Of a stretch of DNA of 64,000 nt, positions 49,625 through 58,825 are shown piece after piece; position 1 is the stretch's first letter; each line of letters begins with the position of its first letter. The stretch covers positions 1 through 64,000 of the forward strand of contig NZ_QFOA01000009.1 in NCBI RefSeq assembly GCF_003248505.1. Reading direction: 5' to 3'. The DNA comes from Sphingobium sp. Its GTDB lineage: Bacteria; Pseudomonadota; Alphaproteobacteria; Sphingomonadales; Sphingomonadaceae. The notes under the pieces were generated by a model. It saw only the letters and a list, made by a program, of their open reading frames with translations. It was not told where the DNA came from and did not search any database. Both the position numbers and the translations under genes were made by a program.

Positions 49625-50932
49625 ATGAGCAAGACGATCCAGATGCCTGCCCTTTCCCCGACGATGGAGGAAGGAACGCTGGCCAAATGGCTGGTGAAGG
49701 AGGGCGATACGGTCTCTTCGGGCGATCTTCTGGCGGAAATCGAGACCGACAAGGCCACCATGGAGTTCGAGGCGGTCGACGAGGGTATTGTCGCCAAGAT
49801 TCTGGTTTCCGAAGGATCGGAAGGCGTAAAGGTCGGCACCGTAATCGCGATCATCGCCGAAGAGGGCGAAGACGTTGCCGAGGCTGCGTCGAGCGCTGGA
49901 GAAGGCACTAAGGCATCACCGGCGCCGAAGGCAGATCCCGTGCCGGAGAAGGCGGAAGAAGCGCCCGCGCCCAAGGCCGACGCGGTGCCGGAAAAGCCCG
50001 CCGCCGCTCCGTCGTCCGGCAATCGCGTGAAGGCCAGCCCGCTGGCTCGCCGCCTTGCCGAAGCCAAAGGGATCGACCTGGCGGGCGTCAAGGGCACAGG
50101 TACCAACGGCCGGATCGTGAAAGCGGACATCGACGGCGCGAAGCCCGGCGCTGCACCTGCGTCTTCCGCCCCTGCCGCCGCCGCTGCACCCGCACCTGCT
50201 GCGGCGTCAGCACCCACCACCCAGGCGGCCCAGGATTTCGGCATTCCGCATGAAGTCATCAAGCTCAACGGTATGCGCAAGACGATTGCGCGCCGCCTCA
50301 CCGAATCCAAGCAGCAGGTGCCGCATATCTACCTCACCGTCGATATCCGGATCGACAAACTTCTCAAGTTGCGCGGAGAGCTGAATGCGGGCCTCGAAAG
50401 CCGCAAGGTGAAGCTCTCCGTCAACGATCTGCTGATCAAGGCGCTGGCCGTCGCGCTGGTTCAGGTGCCCGAATGCAATGTGCAGTTCGCGGGCGACCAG
50501 ATGTTGCAATTCAAGCGTGCCGACATCTCTGTCGCCGTTTCCATCCCCGGCGGGCTTATCACGCCGATCGTCACCGAAGCCGACGGCAAGGGCGTCGCCG
50601 CCATCTCGACCGCGATGAAGGATCTTGCCTCGCGCGCCAAGGAAGGGAAGCTCAAGCCGGAAGAATATCAGGGCGGCACGGCCTCGCTTTCGAACATGGG
50701 CATGTTCGGCATCAAGCAGTTCGAAGCCGTCATCAATCCTCCGCAGGGCATGATCATGGCCATCGGCGCGGGTGAGAAGCGGCCCTATATCGTCGACGAC
50801 GCGGTGCAGATCGCGACCGTCATGTCGGCCACCGGCAGCTTCGACCACCGTGCCATCGACGGCGCGGATGGCGCACGGCTGATGCAGGTGTTCAAGGAAC
50901 TGATCGAAAACCCGATGGGCCTCCTCGCCTGA
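49625..50932 (+). CDS. pdhC: Pyruvate dehydrogenase E2, dihydrolipoyl acetyltransferase
   Basis: A 435-residue core subunit of the pyruvate dehydrogenase complex. One lipoyl domain (1-80) with modified lysine K43 in IETDKATMEFEA, an Ala/Pro linker (85-140), a peripheral-subunit-binding domain (VKASPLARRLAEAKGIDL), a second Ala/Pro linker and a catalytic domain (about 215-435) with HRAIDGADGA near residue 408. ATG 49625 (MSKTIQMPALSPTMEEG). The E1 genes are not next to it; E3 follows after a small thioesterase gene. The 185-base upstream gap shows no clear promoter. Confidence 0.96.
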   Translation: MSKTIQMPALSPTMEEGTLAKWLVKEGDTVSSGDLLAEIETDKATMEFEAVDEGIVAKILVSEGSEGVKVGTVIAIIAEEGEDVAEAASSAGEGTKASPAPKADPVPEKAEEAPAPKADAVPEKPAAAPSSGNRVKASPLARRLAEAKGIDLAGVKGTGTNGRIVKADIDGAKPGAAPASSAPAAAAAPAPAAASAPTTQAAQDFGIPHEVIKLNGMRKTIARRLTESKQQVPHIYLTVDIRIDKLLKLRGELNAGLESRKVKLSVNDLLIKALAVALVQVPECNVQFAGDQMLQFKRADISVAVSIPGGLITPIVTEADGKGVAAISTAMKDLASRAKEGKLKPEEYQGGTASLSNMGMFGIKQFEAVINPPQGMIMAIGAGEKRPYIVDDAVQIATVMSATGSFDHRAIDGADGARLMQVFKELIENPMGLLA

Positions 50933-51333
50933 TGGGGCATATCGACGAACAGCCACCAGCAACGAGTCCGGCTGTGCGCGTGATCGCCATGCCCGCCGAT
51001 ACCAATCCTTACGGGGATATCTTCGGCGGGTGGCTGATGAGCGTGATGGACTCGGCGGCTGGTTCGGTGGCGGCGCGCCACAGCCATGGCCGTGCCGTCA
51101 CCATCGCGGTCGAGGGCATGACCTTCCTGCGCCCGGTGGTGGTCGGCGATGAGGTTTCGGTCTTCGCAACCCTTAAATCCGTCGGGCGCACGTCGATGAA
51201 GATCGACGTGGAAGCGTGGCGCCGCACCCGCCATGACGACCGCAGTTATCGCGTAACACGCGCGACTTTCACTTTCGTGGCGATCGGCGAGGATCGCCAG
51301 CCCCGTTCCGTGCCGCCGCTTACGGCAGAGTAA
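50932..51333 (+). CDS. Hot-dog-fold acyl-CoA thioesterase (YciA-like)
   Basis: A 133-residue thioesterase. PADTNPYGDIFGGWLMSVMD is the conserved N-terminal signature with the catalytic aspartate, and FLRPVVVGDEVSVFATL follows. It hydrolyses acyl-CoA esters; chain-length preference is not evident. The ATG overlaps the E2 stop by one base (TGATG) and the lpd start is 14 bases beyond its stop, so it is embedded in the E2-E3 operon. Confidence 0.9.
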   Translation: MGHIDEQPPATSPAVRVIAMPADTNPYGDIFGGWLMSVMDSAAGSVAARHSHGRAVTIAVEGMTFLRPVVVGDEVSVFATLKSVGRTSMKIDVEAWRRTRHDDRSYRVTRATFTFVAIGEDRQPRSVPPLTAE

Positions 51334-51346
51334 GAGAGAAGACATC

Positions 51347-52744
51347 ATGGCTGAGAATTACGATCTCATCGTTCTGGGTTCCGGTCCCGGCGGCTATGTC
51401 GCGGCGATTCGCGCGGCGCAACTGGGCCTCAAGACCGCAATCGTCGAGCGCGAGAATTTGGGGGGCATCTGCCTTAACTGGGGCTGCATTCCGACGAAAG
51501 CGCTGCTGCGCTCGGCTGAAATCTACCACTATATGCAACATGCCGGCGACTACGGTTTGGCGGCGGAAAAGATCAGCGCTGACATCGCAGCCGTGGTCAA
51601 GCGTTCGCGCGGCGTCGCCAAGCAACTCAATCAGGGCGTTACGCACCTGATGAAGAAGAACAAGATCGCCGTGCACATGGGCGAGGGCAAGCTGACAGGA
51701 AAAGGCAAGCTGTCCGTTACGAAGGACGGCAAGACCGAGGAACTGACCGCAAAGAACATCATCCTCGCGACCGGGGCCCGTGCGCGCGACTTGCCGGGCA
51801 CGCCAGCGGACGGCAAGCGCGTGTGGACATATCGCCACGCCATGACGCCGCCTGAAATGCCCACCAAGCTGCTTGTCATCGGATCCGGCGCGATCGGGAT
51901 CGAATTTGCCAGCTTCTACAACGATATGGGCGCGGACGTGACGGTCGTCGAGATGATGGACCGCATCGTCCCCGTGGAAGACGCGGACGTATCCGCCTTC
52001 CTCGAAAAGGCGCTGAAAAAACAGGGCATGACCATCATGACCGGTGCTGCCGTCAGCGGCATCGAAGTGACGGACAAGGGCGTGTCGACAAAGCTGAAGG
52101 ACAAGTCGGGCAAGGAGAGCACCGGCGAATTCAGCCATATGATCGCCGCCATCGGCATTGTCCCCAATACTGCCGATATCGGCCTTAAGGAAATGGGCGT
52201 TGCTGTGGACGATCGCGGTTTCCTCAAGACGGACGAAATGTGCCGTACCAATGTCGAGGGGCTTTGGGCCATCGGCGACATCACCGCTCCGCCATGGCTG
52301 GCGCACAAGGCGAGTCACGAGGGCGTGATCGCCGCCGAGGCGATTGCGGGCAAGCATCCGCACGCGATGGATGCGCGCAACATTCCGGGTTGCACCTATT
52401 GCCACCCACAGATCGCCAGCGTCGGCCTGACCGAAGCCAAGGCGAAGGAAGCGGGCTATGACGTTAAGGTCGGGATGTTCCCTTTCATCGGCAACGGCAA
52501 GGCAATCGCGCTCGGCGAGGCGGAAGGTTTTACCAAGACCGTGTTCGACGCCAAGACCGGCGAGTTGCTGGGCGCTCACATGATCGGCGCGGAAGTGACC
52601 GAGATGATCCAGGGCTATACCATCGGCAAGACGTTGGAGACGACCGAGGCGGAACTGATGCACACCGTCTTCCCGCACCCGACGATTTCGGAATCGATGC
52701 ATGAAAGCGTGCTCGCCGCATATGGGCGTGCGCTCCATATCTGA
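51347..52744 (+). CDS. lpdA: Dihydrolipoamide dehydrogenase (E3)
   Basis: A 465-residue flavoenzyme that reoxidises lipoyl groups with NAD+. FAD motif GSGPGGYVAAIRAAQ, redox cysteines C42 and C47 in GGICLNWGCIPTKAL, NAD motif VIGSGAIGIEFASF, and C-terminal HTVFPHPTISE with the active-site histidine. ATG 51347 follows AGAGAGAAG. By position it serves the pyruvate dehydrogenase complex, but E3 may be shared with other complexes. Confidence 0.96.
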   Translation: MAENYDLIVLGSGPGGYVAAIRAAQLGLKTAIVERENLGGICLNWGCIPTKALLRSAEIYHYMQHAGDYGLAAEKISADIAAVVKRSRGVAKQLNQGVTHLMKKNKIAVHMGEGKLTGKGKLSVTKDGKTEELTAKNIILATGARARDLPGTPADGKRVWTYRHAMTPPEMPTKLLVIGSGAIGIEFASFYNDMGADVTVVEMMDRIVPVEDADVSAFLEKALKKQGMTIMTGAAVSGIEVTDKGVSTKLKDKSGKESTGEFSHMIAAIGIVPNTADIGLKEMGVAVDDRGFLKTDEMCRTNVEGLWAIGDITAPPWLAHKASHEGVIAAEAIAGKHPHAMDARNIPGCTYCHPQIASVGLTEAKAKEAGYDVKVGMFPFIGNGKAIALGEAEGFTKTVFDAKTGELLGAHMIGAEVTEMIQGYTIGKTLETTEAELMHTVFPHPTISESMHESVLAAYGRALHI

Positions 52745-53462
52745 CCGGTGTCTATCGCCGGCAAAAGGCGCGGGGGCTTTCGTCCTCGCGCTTTTTTGCG
52801 TGCTGCTGATCGCGACGATGCAGAGAGCGGGGTGGCTCGATGGTTTGAACGTCGGGTTGATGGCGGCCTGTGGCCGGGCGCGGGATACGGTGTTGGGCGG
52901 TCACATCACGACGGTGATGCGCCTTGCTTCCGCCATTGGCGGGACGGCGGGGCGGCTGGCATTGCTCGGCGTGTTTCTGGCCCCGTTGGCGTGGTTCGGG
53001 CGGTGGAGGTCGGCGCTGTGGCTGGCGCTGACGATTGCATTTGGGACTGCCCTCAACCTGGTACTGAAGCAGATTTTTGCAGCGCCCCGCCCTGACCTGC
53101 TACCGCATCTGGATATCGTCCATAGCTACAGTTTCCCCAGTGGCCATGCGGCTGGCAACATGATGATCTTTGGCGCGCTGGCGATGCTAGCCGGAACGCG
53201 GAGGGCCTTTGCGGCTGCCGCCGCAATGATCGCGCTCATCGGGGTCAGCCGTGTATGGCTGGGGGTCCACTGGCCGAGCGATGTCAGCGCCGGATGGATC
53301 GAGGGGGCTGGCTGGCTGGCCTTGTGCAGTATCTGGCTACCATCGGGGCGACGGAAGGACGAGGGTGCGCGCAACGCTGCCATGCGGGGGCATCCCGTCG
53401 CGGGTGACGAAACCGTGAACCCAGAAACTGTCGAACGCGGTCACCGCCGCGATCATCGATAG
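52722..53462 (+). CDS. PAP2-family membrane phosphatase
   Basis: A 246-residue integral membrane protein with about six helices and the full phosphatase signature: KQIFAAPRP (motif 1), SFPSGHA (motif 2) and SRVWLGVHWPSD (motif 3). Likely substrates are lipid phosphates such as undecaprenyl pyrophosphate or phosphatidate; I cannot decide. Start ATG 52722 or GTG 52728, both inside the end of lpdA. The last 35 residues are a hydrophilic tail that overlaps the convergent DUF2142 gene by 126 bases. Confidence 0.85.
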   Translation: MGVRSISDRCLSPAKGAGAFVLALFCVLLIATMQRAGWLDGLNVGLMAACGRARDTVLGGHITTVMRLASAIGGTAGRLALLGVFLAPLAWFGRWRSALWLALTIAFGTALNLVLKQIFAAPRPDLLPHLDIVHSYSFPSGHAAGNMMIFGALAMLAGTRRAFAAAAAMIALIGVSRVWLGVHWPSDVSAGWIEGAGWLALCSIWLPSGRRKDEGARNAAMRGHPVAGDETVNPETVERGHRRDHR

Positions 53463-54824
53463 GGGAATGGCGCTCAACATACGCAGTCGCGCCGCGCCGC
53501 GCCATCCGCGCTCGGGCGAGAGCGCAAGTAGGACGAGCGGCAGGACGGGCAGGAAATAACGTCCCTGCGTGCCCTGGATATAGTCCGCGCCAAGTGGAGT
53601 GCCGGTCAGATACATGGCGGTTTCGATAAGCAGCGCGACGCCGATTGCGACCGCCAGCCACCAGAGCCGCTGCCCGATCCCGAACCGCACGCCTGCACCG
53701 CTCAGGATGCTGGCCCCGAGCATCAGGAAAGCGAGCGGATAGGCCAGCATGGGCATCAGGATCGCGTTCCATCCGAAACGACCCACGATTTGAAGCATAT
53801 AGACAGGCACACGCTCCCGCACGCTGTCGGCGAGGAGACGGGCAAACCCGGTCGGATCGGCGACGATGAGAGCAAGCTGGTCGCGCAAAGGCGCGGTCAT
53901 CGTCGTTTCACCGGTCTTGCGTGACTGGATGTGATAAAGCGCCTGACTGCCGCCCGACATCTGCATCCACATCACGAAGGCGATTGCACCGATCGCCATT
54001 GTCGCGCCGATAATCGGGAGCCTTCTGTCCTGCCTGAGCAAAGGCCAGTGCAGCCCTGCGGCGAGCATCGGTAGATAGACCCCTTTGCACAACGCCAGCA
54101 GCGGACCGGTTACGATCAGCGCGGCCGAATGCCCCCGCGTCGCTCCGCCGACCCCTATGCGCAGAGCAAGTGACAGCCCGAGAAACCCCAGCCCATTGAT
54201 GATCGCGTCGGGCGAAAGCGATCCGGTCTGATAGGCGAAGGTCGGCAGCAGAGCGACGCCCAGCATCGCGTTGCGACCGAAGGGCAGTAGCCGAAGCGCG
54301 GCGAACAATAATGCCAGTCCGGTCAGGGCATTGACGAAGCGCCCTGCATAGAAGGCATGAATCCATGGCAAACCGGCCCAGCGACCCAGCAGGATTCCCG
54401 CACTGCCCGGCGCGTAGAGCGTCGGGGAATAGCTGGCGACATTGGGAAAATCGCCGAAGCTGCGGCCCGGACGTCCCTCATCGGCTGCGGCGCTGCGGGC
54501 TAGTGCGTCTCGGTGGAACCGGCGCAGTATCGGCGGTCCTTCGGTGGGGAAGTCGGCAGCGTGAATGGCATGGGCGGCGTGGGGTAGATCGGCCCCGATC
54601 ATCGCGCCACGCTTGCGCGTGAGCACGCCTCCCTCCGAAAGGGCCAGCGCCTTCATATAATGCTGGTTCTCGTCGGGGGCCTGAAAAGGTGGCGTGACGA
54701 TTACGAAAAACATCGTGACAGCGACGATCAAGCCCAGCAGCCACTTTTCCGGTCCAGTCCATATCGATGGACTTATCCCGGTCGAACGCCCTGCGCCTTT
54801 CAGTCCTGCCCGCTCTTCCCGCAT
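53337..54824 (-). CDS. DUF2142 family polytopic membrane protein
   Basis: A 495-residue protein with about eleven hydrophobic helices. After the first helix it has TPPFQAPDENQHYMKALAL, the aspartate-containing loop typical of DUF2142, a family that resembles GT-C lipid-linked sugar transferases. Function unproven; a surface glycan role is possible. ATG 54824. Its 3' end overlaps the PAP2 gene. Upstream (54825-54901) there is no clear promoter. Confidence 0.82.
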   Translation of the reverse strand: MREERAGLKGAGRSTGISPSIWTGPEKWLLGLIVAVTMFFVIVTPPFQAPDENQHYMKALALSEGGVLTRKRGAMIGADLPHAAHAIHAADFPTEGPPILRRFHRDALARSAAADEGRPGRSFGDFPNVASYSPTLYAPGSAGILLGRWAGLPWIHAFYAGRFVNALTGLALLFAALRLLPFGRNAMLGVALLPTFAYQTGSLSPDAIINGLGFLGLSLALRIGVGGATRGHSAALIVTGPLLALCKGVYLPMLAAGLHWPLLRQDRRLPIIGATMAIGAIAFVMWMQMSGGSQALYHIQSRKTGETTMTAPLRDQLALIVADPTGFARLLADSVRERVPVYMLQIVGRFGWNAILMPMLAYPLAFLMLGASILSGAGVRFGIGQRLWWLAVAIGVALLIETAMYLTGTPLGADYIQGTQGRYFLPVLPLVLLALSPERGWRGAARLRMLSAIPLSMIAAVTAFDSFWVHGFVTRDGMPPHGSVARTLVLPSPRW

Positions 54825-54901
54825 GACCGCTGCCCTAGAGCGGCGGGCTTAATATTTCGCGACGATTGTCGGATGTTTCCGGTGCGCGAAAGCGCCTTCG
54901 C

Positions 54902-55831
54902 TTACTCCTCGGGCAGTTCCGTGCCTACAGGAGGATGCAACCGCAACCGGGTCACGCGTCGACCGTCGCTTGCGACGATTTCCAGTTTCCACCCGCTTTC
55001 AGGATGATTCAGTATCTCGCCTGGCACGGGAACCCGGCCTGCCAGCACGAATGCGAGGCCGCCCAGCGTATCCACATCTTCCTCGACATCTGCCAGCCTG
55101 GGATCGACATCCTTGGCCACGTCGTCCAGTTCCGCCCGCGCGTCGGCTTCCCACAGGCCGCCGTCGAGCGGGATCAGCATCGCTTCGGGCGCGTCGTCAT
55201 GCTCGTCCTCGACTTCCCCGACGATTTCCTCGACCAGATCCTCGAATGTCAGCAGGCCTTCGGTGCCCGAATATTCGTCGAGCACGATGGCGAGGTGGGT
55301 GCGTTTGGCGCGCATCTCCGCCAGAAGGTCCAGCGCACCCATGCTTTCGGGCACGTAAAGCGGCTGGCGGATGAGCGGCTCAAGCGTCTCGGGCACCGCA
55401 GTTTTCCCCGCCAGAATAGCGAAGGCGTCGCGAATGTGGATCATCCCCACGATGGTATCGAGATTTTCGCGATAAACGGGAATACGGCTGTGCCCCGCCT
55501 CAGCGAAAAGAGCCGCCAGTTCATCGAAGCTCGCTTTTTCCTCGATGGCGACGATGTCAGCGCGTGGCACCGCGACATCGTCAACCGTATGTTCGGAAAA
55601 ATGCAGGAGGTTGCGCACCATCTGCCGTTCGATGGCGGAAAGATCGCCCTTGGCCGGGACCGCGCCGTCGCTGCCCTGGCTGTCCTCATCATATTCGTCG
55701 AGCGCTTCTTCCAGTTCCTTACGAAGACTGGTCTCCTCGCCCTCGCCGAAGAGGAGCGACTTGATGCCGCTCCATATGCCGCCTTCGCTGCTACTGTCCG
55801 CTTCTTTCGAAGTGGTGCCGTCGTCAGCCAT
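54902..55831 (-). CDS. CBS-domain protein of the CorC/YbeX (hemolysin C) family
   Basis: A 309-residue cytoplasmic protein: acidic N-terminal part, two CBS domains (about 75-200, from VPRADIVAIEEKASF to LTFEDLVEEIVGE) and a C-terminal transporter-associated domain (about 220-300). CorC proteins are linked to Mg2+/Co2+ resistance and bind adenine nucleotides. ATG 55831 is used; a TTG at 55843 overlapping the ybeY stop (TTGA) is an alternative. In many proteobacteria lnt follows; here the next gene is unrelated. Confidence 0.9.
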   Translation of the reverse strand: MADDGTTSKEADSSSEGGIWSGIKSLLFGEGEETSLRKELEEALDEYDEDSQGSDGAVPAKGDLSAIERQMVRNLLHFSEHTVDDVAVPRADIVAIEEKASFDELAALFAEAGHSRIPVYRENLDTIVGMIHIRDAFAILAGKTAVPETLEPLIRQPLYVPESMGALDLLAEMRAKRTHLAIVLDEYSGTEGLLTFEDLVEEIVGEVEDEHDDAPEAMLIPLDGGLWEADARAELDDVAKDVDPRLADVEEDVDTLGGLAFVLAGRVPVPGEILNHPESGWKLEIVASDGRRVTRLRLHPPVGTELPEE

Positions 55832-55839
55832 GATGTCTT

Positions 55840-56352
55840 TCAATCCCCTAGTTGCCGGTCCCCATAGGGATCGGAAAGCCCAAGCGACGCCAGCGCCGCA
55901 ATTTCCAGCGCTTCCATCGCTTCGGCCTCATTGTCGTCCATATGGTCATAACCGAGCAAATGAAAAGTGCCGTGAACGATAAGGTGGGTGGCATGATCCG
56001 CGACAGGCACGCCCTTATCCGCCGCTTCGGCGACGCACACTCCCTCGGCTAACACGATATCGCCGAGCAGCACTTCGCCATCGTCGGTATTTGCCGTCGC
56101 CTGAAGCAGGTCGTCCTGCACCATCGGAAAGGAGAGGACGTTGGTGGGCTTGTCCTTGTCGCGATAGGCACGGTTGAGATTGTGGACTTCCTCGTCGGAC
56201 GTCAGTTTGACTGCGATTTCGTAAAAGGTCCGGTCGTGCGCGAAATGCGCATAGGGGCTGTGCGCAATCGCCGCCGCAACGGCTCGCTGCGCCAGCAAAT
56301 CCCAGTCCGCCTGAGGCCAGCCGCCTTCATGAAGCAAAGCAACCTCTATCAC
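55840..56352 (-). CDS. ybeY: rRNA maturation endoribonuclease YbeY
   Basis: A 170-residue zinc-dependent RNase required for 16S 3'-end maturation and ribosome quality control. The metal motif H-x3-H-x5-H is in HLIVHGTFHLLGYDHMDD, and TNVLSFPM precedes it. Start is GTG 56352, overlapping the phoH stop. Part of the miaB-phoH-ybeY-corC neighbourhood. Confidence 0.95.
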   Translation of the reverse strand: MIEVALLHEGGWPQADWDLLAQRAVAAAIAHSPYAHFAHDRTFYEIAVKLTSDEEVHNLNRAYRDKDKPTNVLSFPMVQDDLLQATANTDDGEVLLGDIVLAEGVCVAEAADKGVPVADHATHLIVHGTFHLLGYDHMDDNEAEAMEALEIAALASLGLSDPYGDRQLGD

Positions 56353-57350
56353 GCATCCGGCCCTTCATAGGCCTGCACGATCCGACCGACGACCGGATGC
56401 CTCACGACATCGCCGATGCCGAAGGGCACCATGGCGATGCCGTCCACGCCCTGAAGCCGTGCCACGGCATCCGCGAGGCCCGACACGCCGGGCTGCGGCA
56501 GATCGACCTGCTTGGGATCGCCGCACACAACCATGCGGCTCCCTTCGCCAAAACGGGTGAGGAACATCTTCATCTGCGCAATGGTGGTGTTCTGCGCTTC
56601 GTCGAGCACGATGAAGGCATTGGCGAGTGTGCGACCGCGCATGAAGGCGAGTGGCGCGATCTCGATCTCGCCACTGGCGATCCGCCGCTCGACCTGCTCG
56701 GCAGGCAGCGTATCGTACAATGCATCGTAGATCGGGCGTAGATAGGGGTCGACCTTCTCCTTCATGTCGCCCGGCAGAAATCCCAGTCGCTCGCCAGCCT
56801 CCACCGCCGGTCGTGAGAGGATGAGCCGGTCCACGCTGCCGGAGATCAACTGGCTCACTGCCTGCGCCACGGCCAGGTAAGTCTTGCCCGTGCCTGCCGG
56901 TCCCAGCGCGAAGATGATGTCGTTGCGAGTGAGTGCCTCCATATAGGTCACCTGAGTCGCCGACCGTGGGACGATGGTCTTCTTGCGCGTGCGGATCATG
57001 ACCTTGGGCGGTTCGGCTACGTCCTGGCGGATGATGCCGTCCAGTGTCGGTTCGGAAGACATGGCGATCACCGCCTCAACCGCGCCGGTGTCGATTTCCT
57101 GCCCCGCAACGATGCGATTGTAGAGCCCGGTCATCACGTCGCGCGCCCGCGCCGCCGCTTCGGCTTCGCCCTCGATCTGAAGCTTGTTGCCGCGCGCTGC
57201 GATATAGACGCCCAAACGGTTTTCGATCGCGACGAGGTTCTGGTCATATTGTCCGAACAGCGTCGTGAGCAGATGGGGGCGGTCGAATGTGACTTCGAGC
57301 CGGGCGCGCTCTGCCGCGTCGGTGCGATGCTGGCTGGGTTTCTTAGGCAT
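56349..57350 (-). CDS. PhoH-family ATPase (YbeZ)
   Basis: A 333-residue protein: an N-terminal KH-like part (about 15-85) and a P-loop ATPase with Walker A GPAGTGKTYLA at residues 150-160, Walker B IVLDEAQNT. PhoH proteins act with YbeY in RNA metabolism. ATG 57350. Despite the name, I see no Pho box upstream (57351-57451). Confidence 0.94.
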   Translation of the reverse strand: MPKKPSQHRTDAAERARLEVTFDRPHLLTTLFGQYDQNLVAIENRLGVYIAARGNKLQIEGEAEAAARARDVMTGLYNRIVAGQEIDTGAVEAVIAMSSEPTLDGIIRQDVAEPPKVMIRTRKKTIVPRSATQVTYMEALTRNDIIFALGPAGTGKTYLAVAQAVSQLISGSVDRLILSRPAVEAGERLGFLPGDMKEKVDPYLRPIYDALYDTLPAEQVERRIASGEIEIAPLAFMRGRTLANAFIVLDEAQNTTIAQMKMFLTRFGEGSRMVVCGDPKQVDLPQPGVSGLADAVARLQGVDGIAMVPFGIGDVVRHPVVGRIVQAYEGPDA

Positions 57351-57451
57351 TCAGCGGCCTCCCTTGCTCGTCTTTTTCCCTCTTCTCGCCACAAATGGCG
57401 TTCGATCGGGGGAACGGGTTCCCGCAGAAACGGGATTGACGAGGCTTTGGT

Positions 57452-58816
57452 TCAAGCGGCCTTCCTCCTGCTGAGTTCACCGGCCAGACTATTGGGACCG
57501 GCACTGACGATATCGACTTCAACCATGTCGCCGATGGAAAGCTCCGGCGCGGTTACAACCACCGATTGGAGCCAGGGCGATTTTCCGATGAGCTGGCCGG
57601 GATGGCGGCCCTTGCGCTCCAGCAGGATCGCGGTGGTGCGGCCCACCGTCGCGGCATTGAATTCCGCCTGATGTTGATTGATGAGCGCCTGAAGCCGGGC
57701 AAGCCGGTCGTCCATCACGTCTGCCGGGATCTGACGATCCATATCGGCCGCCGGGGTGCCCGGGCGGGGGCTGTATTTGAAGGAATAGCATTGCGCATAG
57801 CGCACTTGCTCGACGATCCTGAGCGTATCTTCGAATTCGGCATCCGTTTCGCCGGGGAAGCCGACGATGAAGTCGCCGGACAACGCGATGTCGGGCCGGG
57901 CGTTTCGCACTTGCTCGACTATGCGCAGATAGCTGTCGGCGCTGTGGCTGCGGTTCATCGCTTTCAGAACGCGGTCGTTGCCCGATTGCACGGGAAGGTG
58001 GAGGAAGGGCATGAGCTTTTCCACCTCGCCGTGCGCGGCGATGAGCCCCTCGCTCATGTCGTTGGGGTGGCTGGTCGTGTAGCGGATGCGCTTCAAGTCG
58101 GCGATCTTCGCCAATTCGCGCACCAGGCCATCCATGCCCTGTGTCCGACCCTTGTCGTCTTCGCCGGTCCAGGCGTTGACGTTTTGGCCGAGCAGCGTGA
58201 TCTCCCGCGCGCCGCCGTCGACCAGTGCTTTGGCTTCATCGACGATGGCGCTCCAACCGCGGCTGATTTCCGCTCCGCGGGTATAGGGGACGACGCAATA
58301 GGTGCAGAATTTGTCGCATCCTTCCATGATGGTCAGGAAAGCGGTGGGGCGCGCCTGCTTCGTGCGCGCAGGCAGGGCGGCGAACTTCGATGCCAGCGGC
58401 ATGTCGGTGTCCACCGCCACGTCGCCTCGCCCTGCCTTGCCGATGAGGTCGGGCAGGCGGTGATACGCCTGCGGGCCGACGACGATATCGACGCTGCGCG
58501 CCCGCCGCTGGATTTCGCCGCCTTCCGCTTGCGCGACGCATCCGGCCACCGCGATCATCGGCCGGGTACCGTCTTCCCGCGTCAGCCGTCCGATATCCGA
58601 ATAGACCTTGTCCACAGCCTTTTCACGAATGTGGCAGGTGTTGAGGATGACGAGGTCCGCCTCCGCGCCCTCCGCTGCCGGGGTCATGCCCTGCGTGCCC
58701 AGCATTTCCGCCATCCGCTCGCCATCGTAAACGTTCATCTGGCAGCCGAAGGATTTGACGTGGAAGGTCTTCGGCTCGGTCGTGGCAGGCTTGCGGGGCG
58801 CGTCGTTACGATTCAT
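57452..58816 (-). CDS. miaB: tRNA-2-methylthio-N6-dimethylallyladenosine synthase MiaB
   Basis: A 454-residue radical SAM methylthiotransferase acting on ms2i6A37 of tRNA. The N-terminal UPF0004 domain has three cluster cysteines (SFGCQMNVYD at C25, NTCHIREKA, AGCVAQAEG); the radical SAM motif is CDKFCTYCVVPYTRG in the middle; a TRAM domain ends the protein. ATG 58816. Ten bases separate it from plsC upstream. Confidence 0.96.
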   Translation of the reverse strand: MNRNDAPRKPATTEPKTFHVKSFGCQMNVYDGERMAEMLGTQGMTPAAEGAEADLVILNTCHIREKAVDKVYSDIGRLTREDGTRPMIAVAGCVAQAEGGEIQRRARSVDIVVGPQAYHRLPDLIGKAGRGDVAVDTDMPLASKFAALPARTKQARPTAFLTIMEGCDKFCTYCVVPYTRGAEISRGWSAIVDEAKALVDGGAREITLLGQNVNAWTGEDDKGRTQGMDGLVRELAKIADLKRIRYTTSHPNDMSEGLIAAHGEVEKLMPFLHLPVQSGNDRVLKAMNRSHSADSYLRIVEQVRNARPDIALSGDFIVGFPGETDAEFEDTLRIVEQVRYAQCYSFKYSPRPGTPAADMDRQIPADVMDDRLARLQALINQHQAEFNAATVGRTTAILLERKGRHPGQLIGKSPWLQSVVVTAPELSIGDMVEVDIVSAGPNSLAGELSRRKAA

Positions 58817-58825
58817 GGGATCGAG

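Noticed and set aside
51347..52744. Possibility that the E3 gene belongs to the 2-oxoglutarate dehydrogenase complex
   Set aside because: Its operon partner is the pyruvate dehydrogenase E2 (single lipoyl domain with Ala/Pro linkers starting SKTIQMPALSPTMEEG), so the pyruvate complex is the better assignment, though sharing cannot be excluded.
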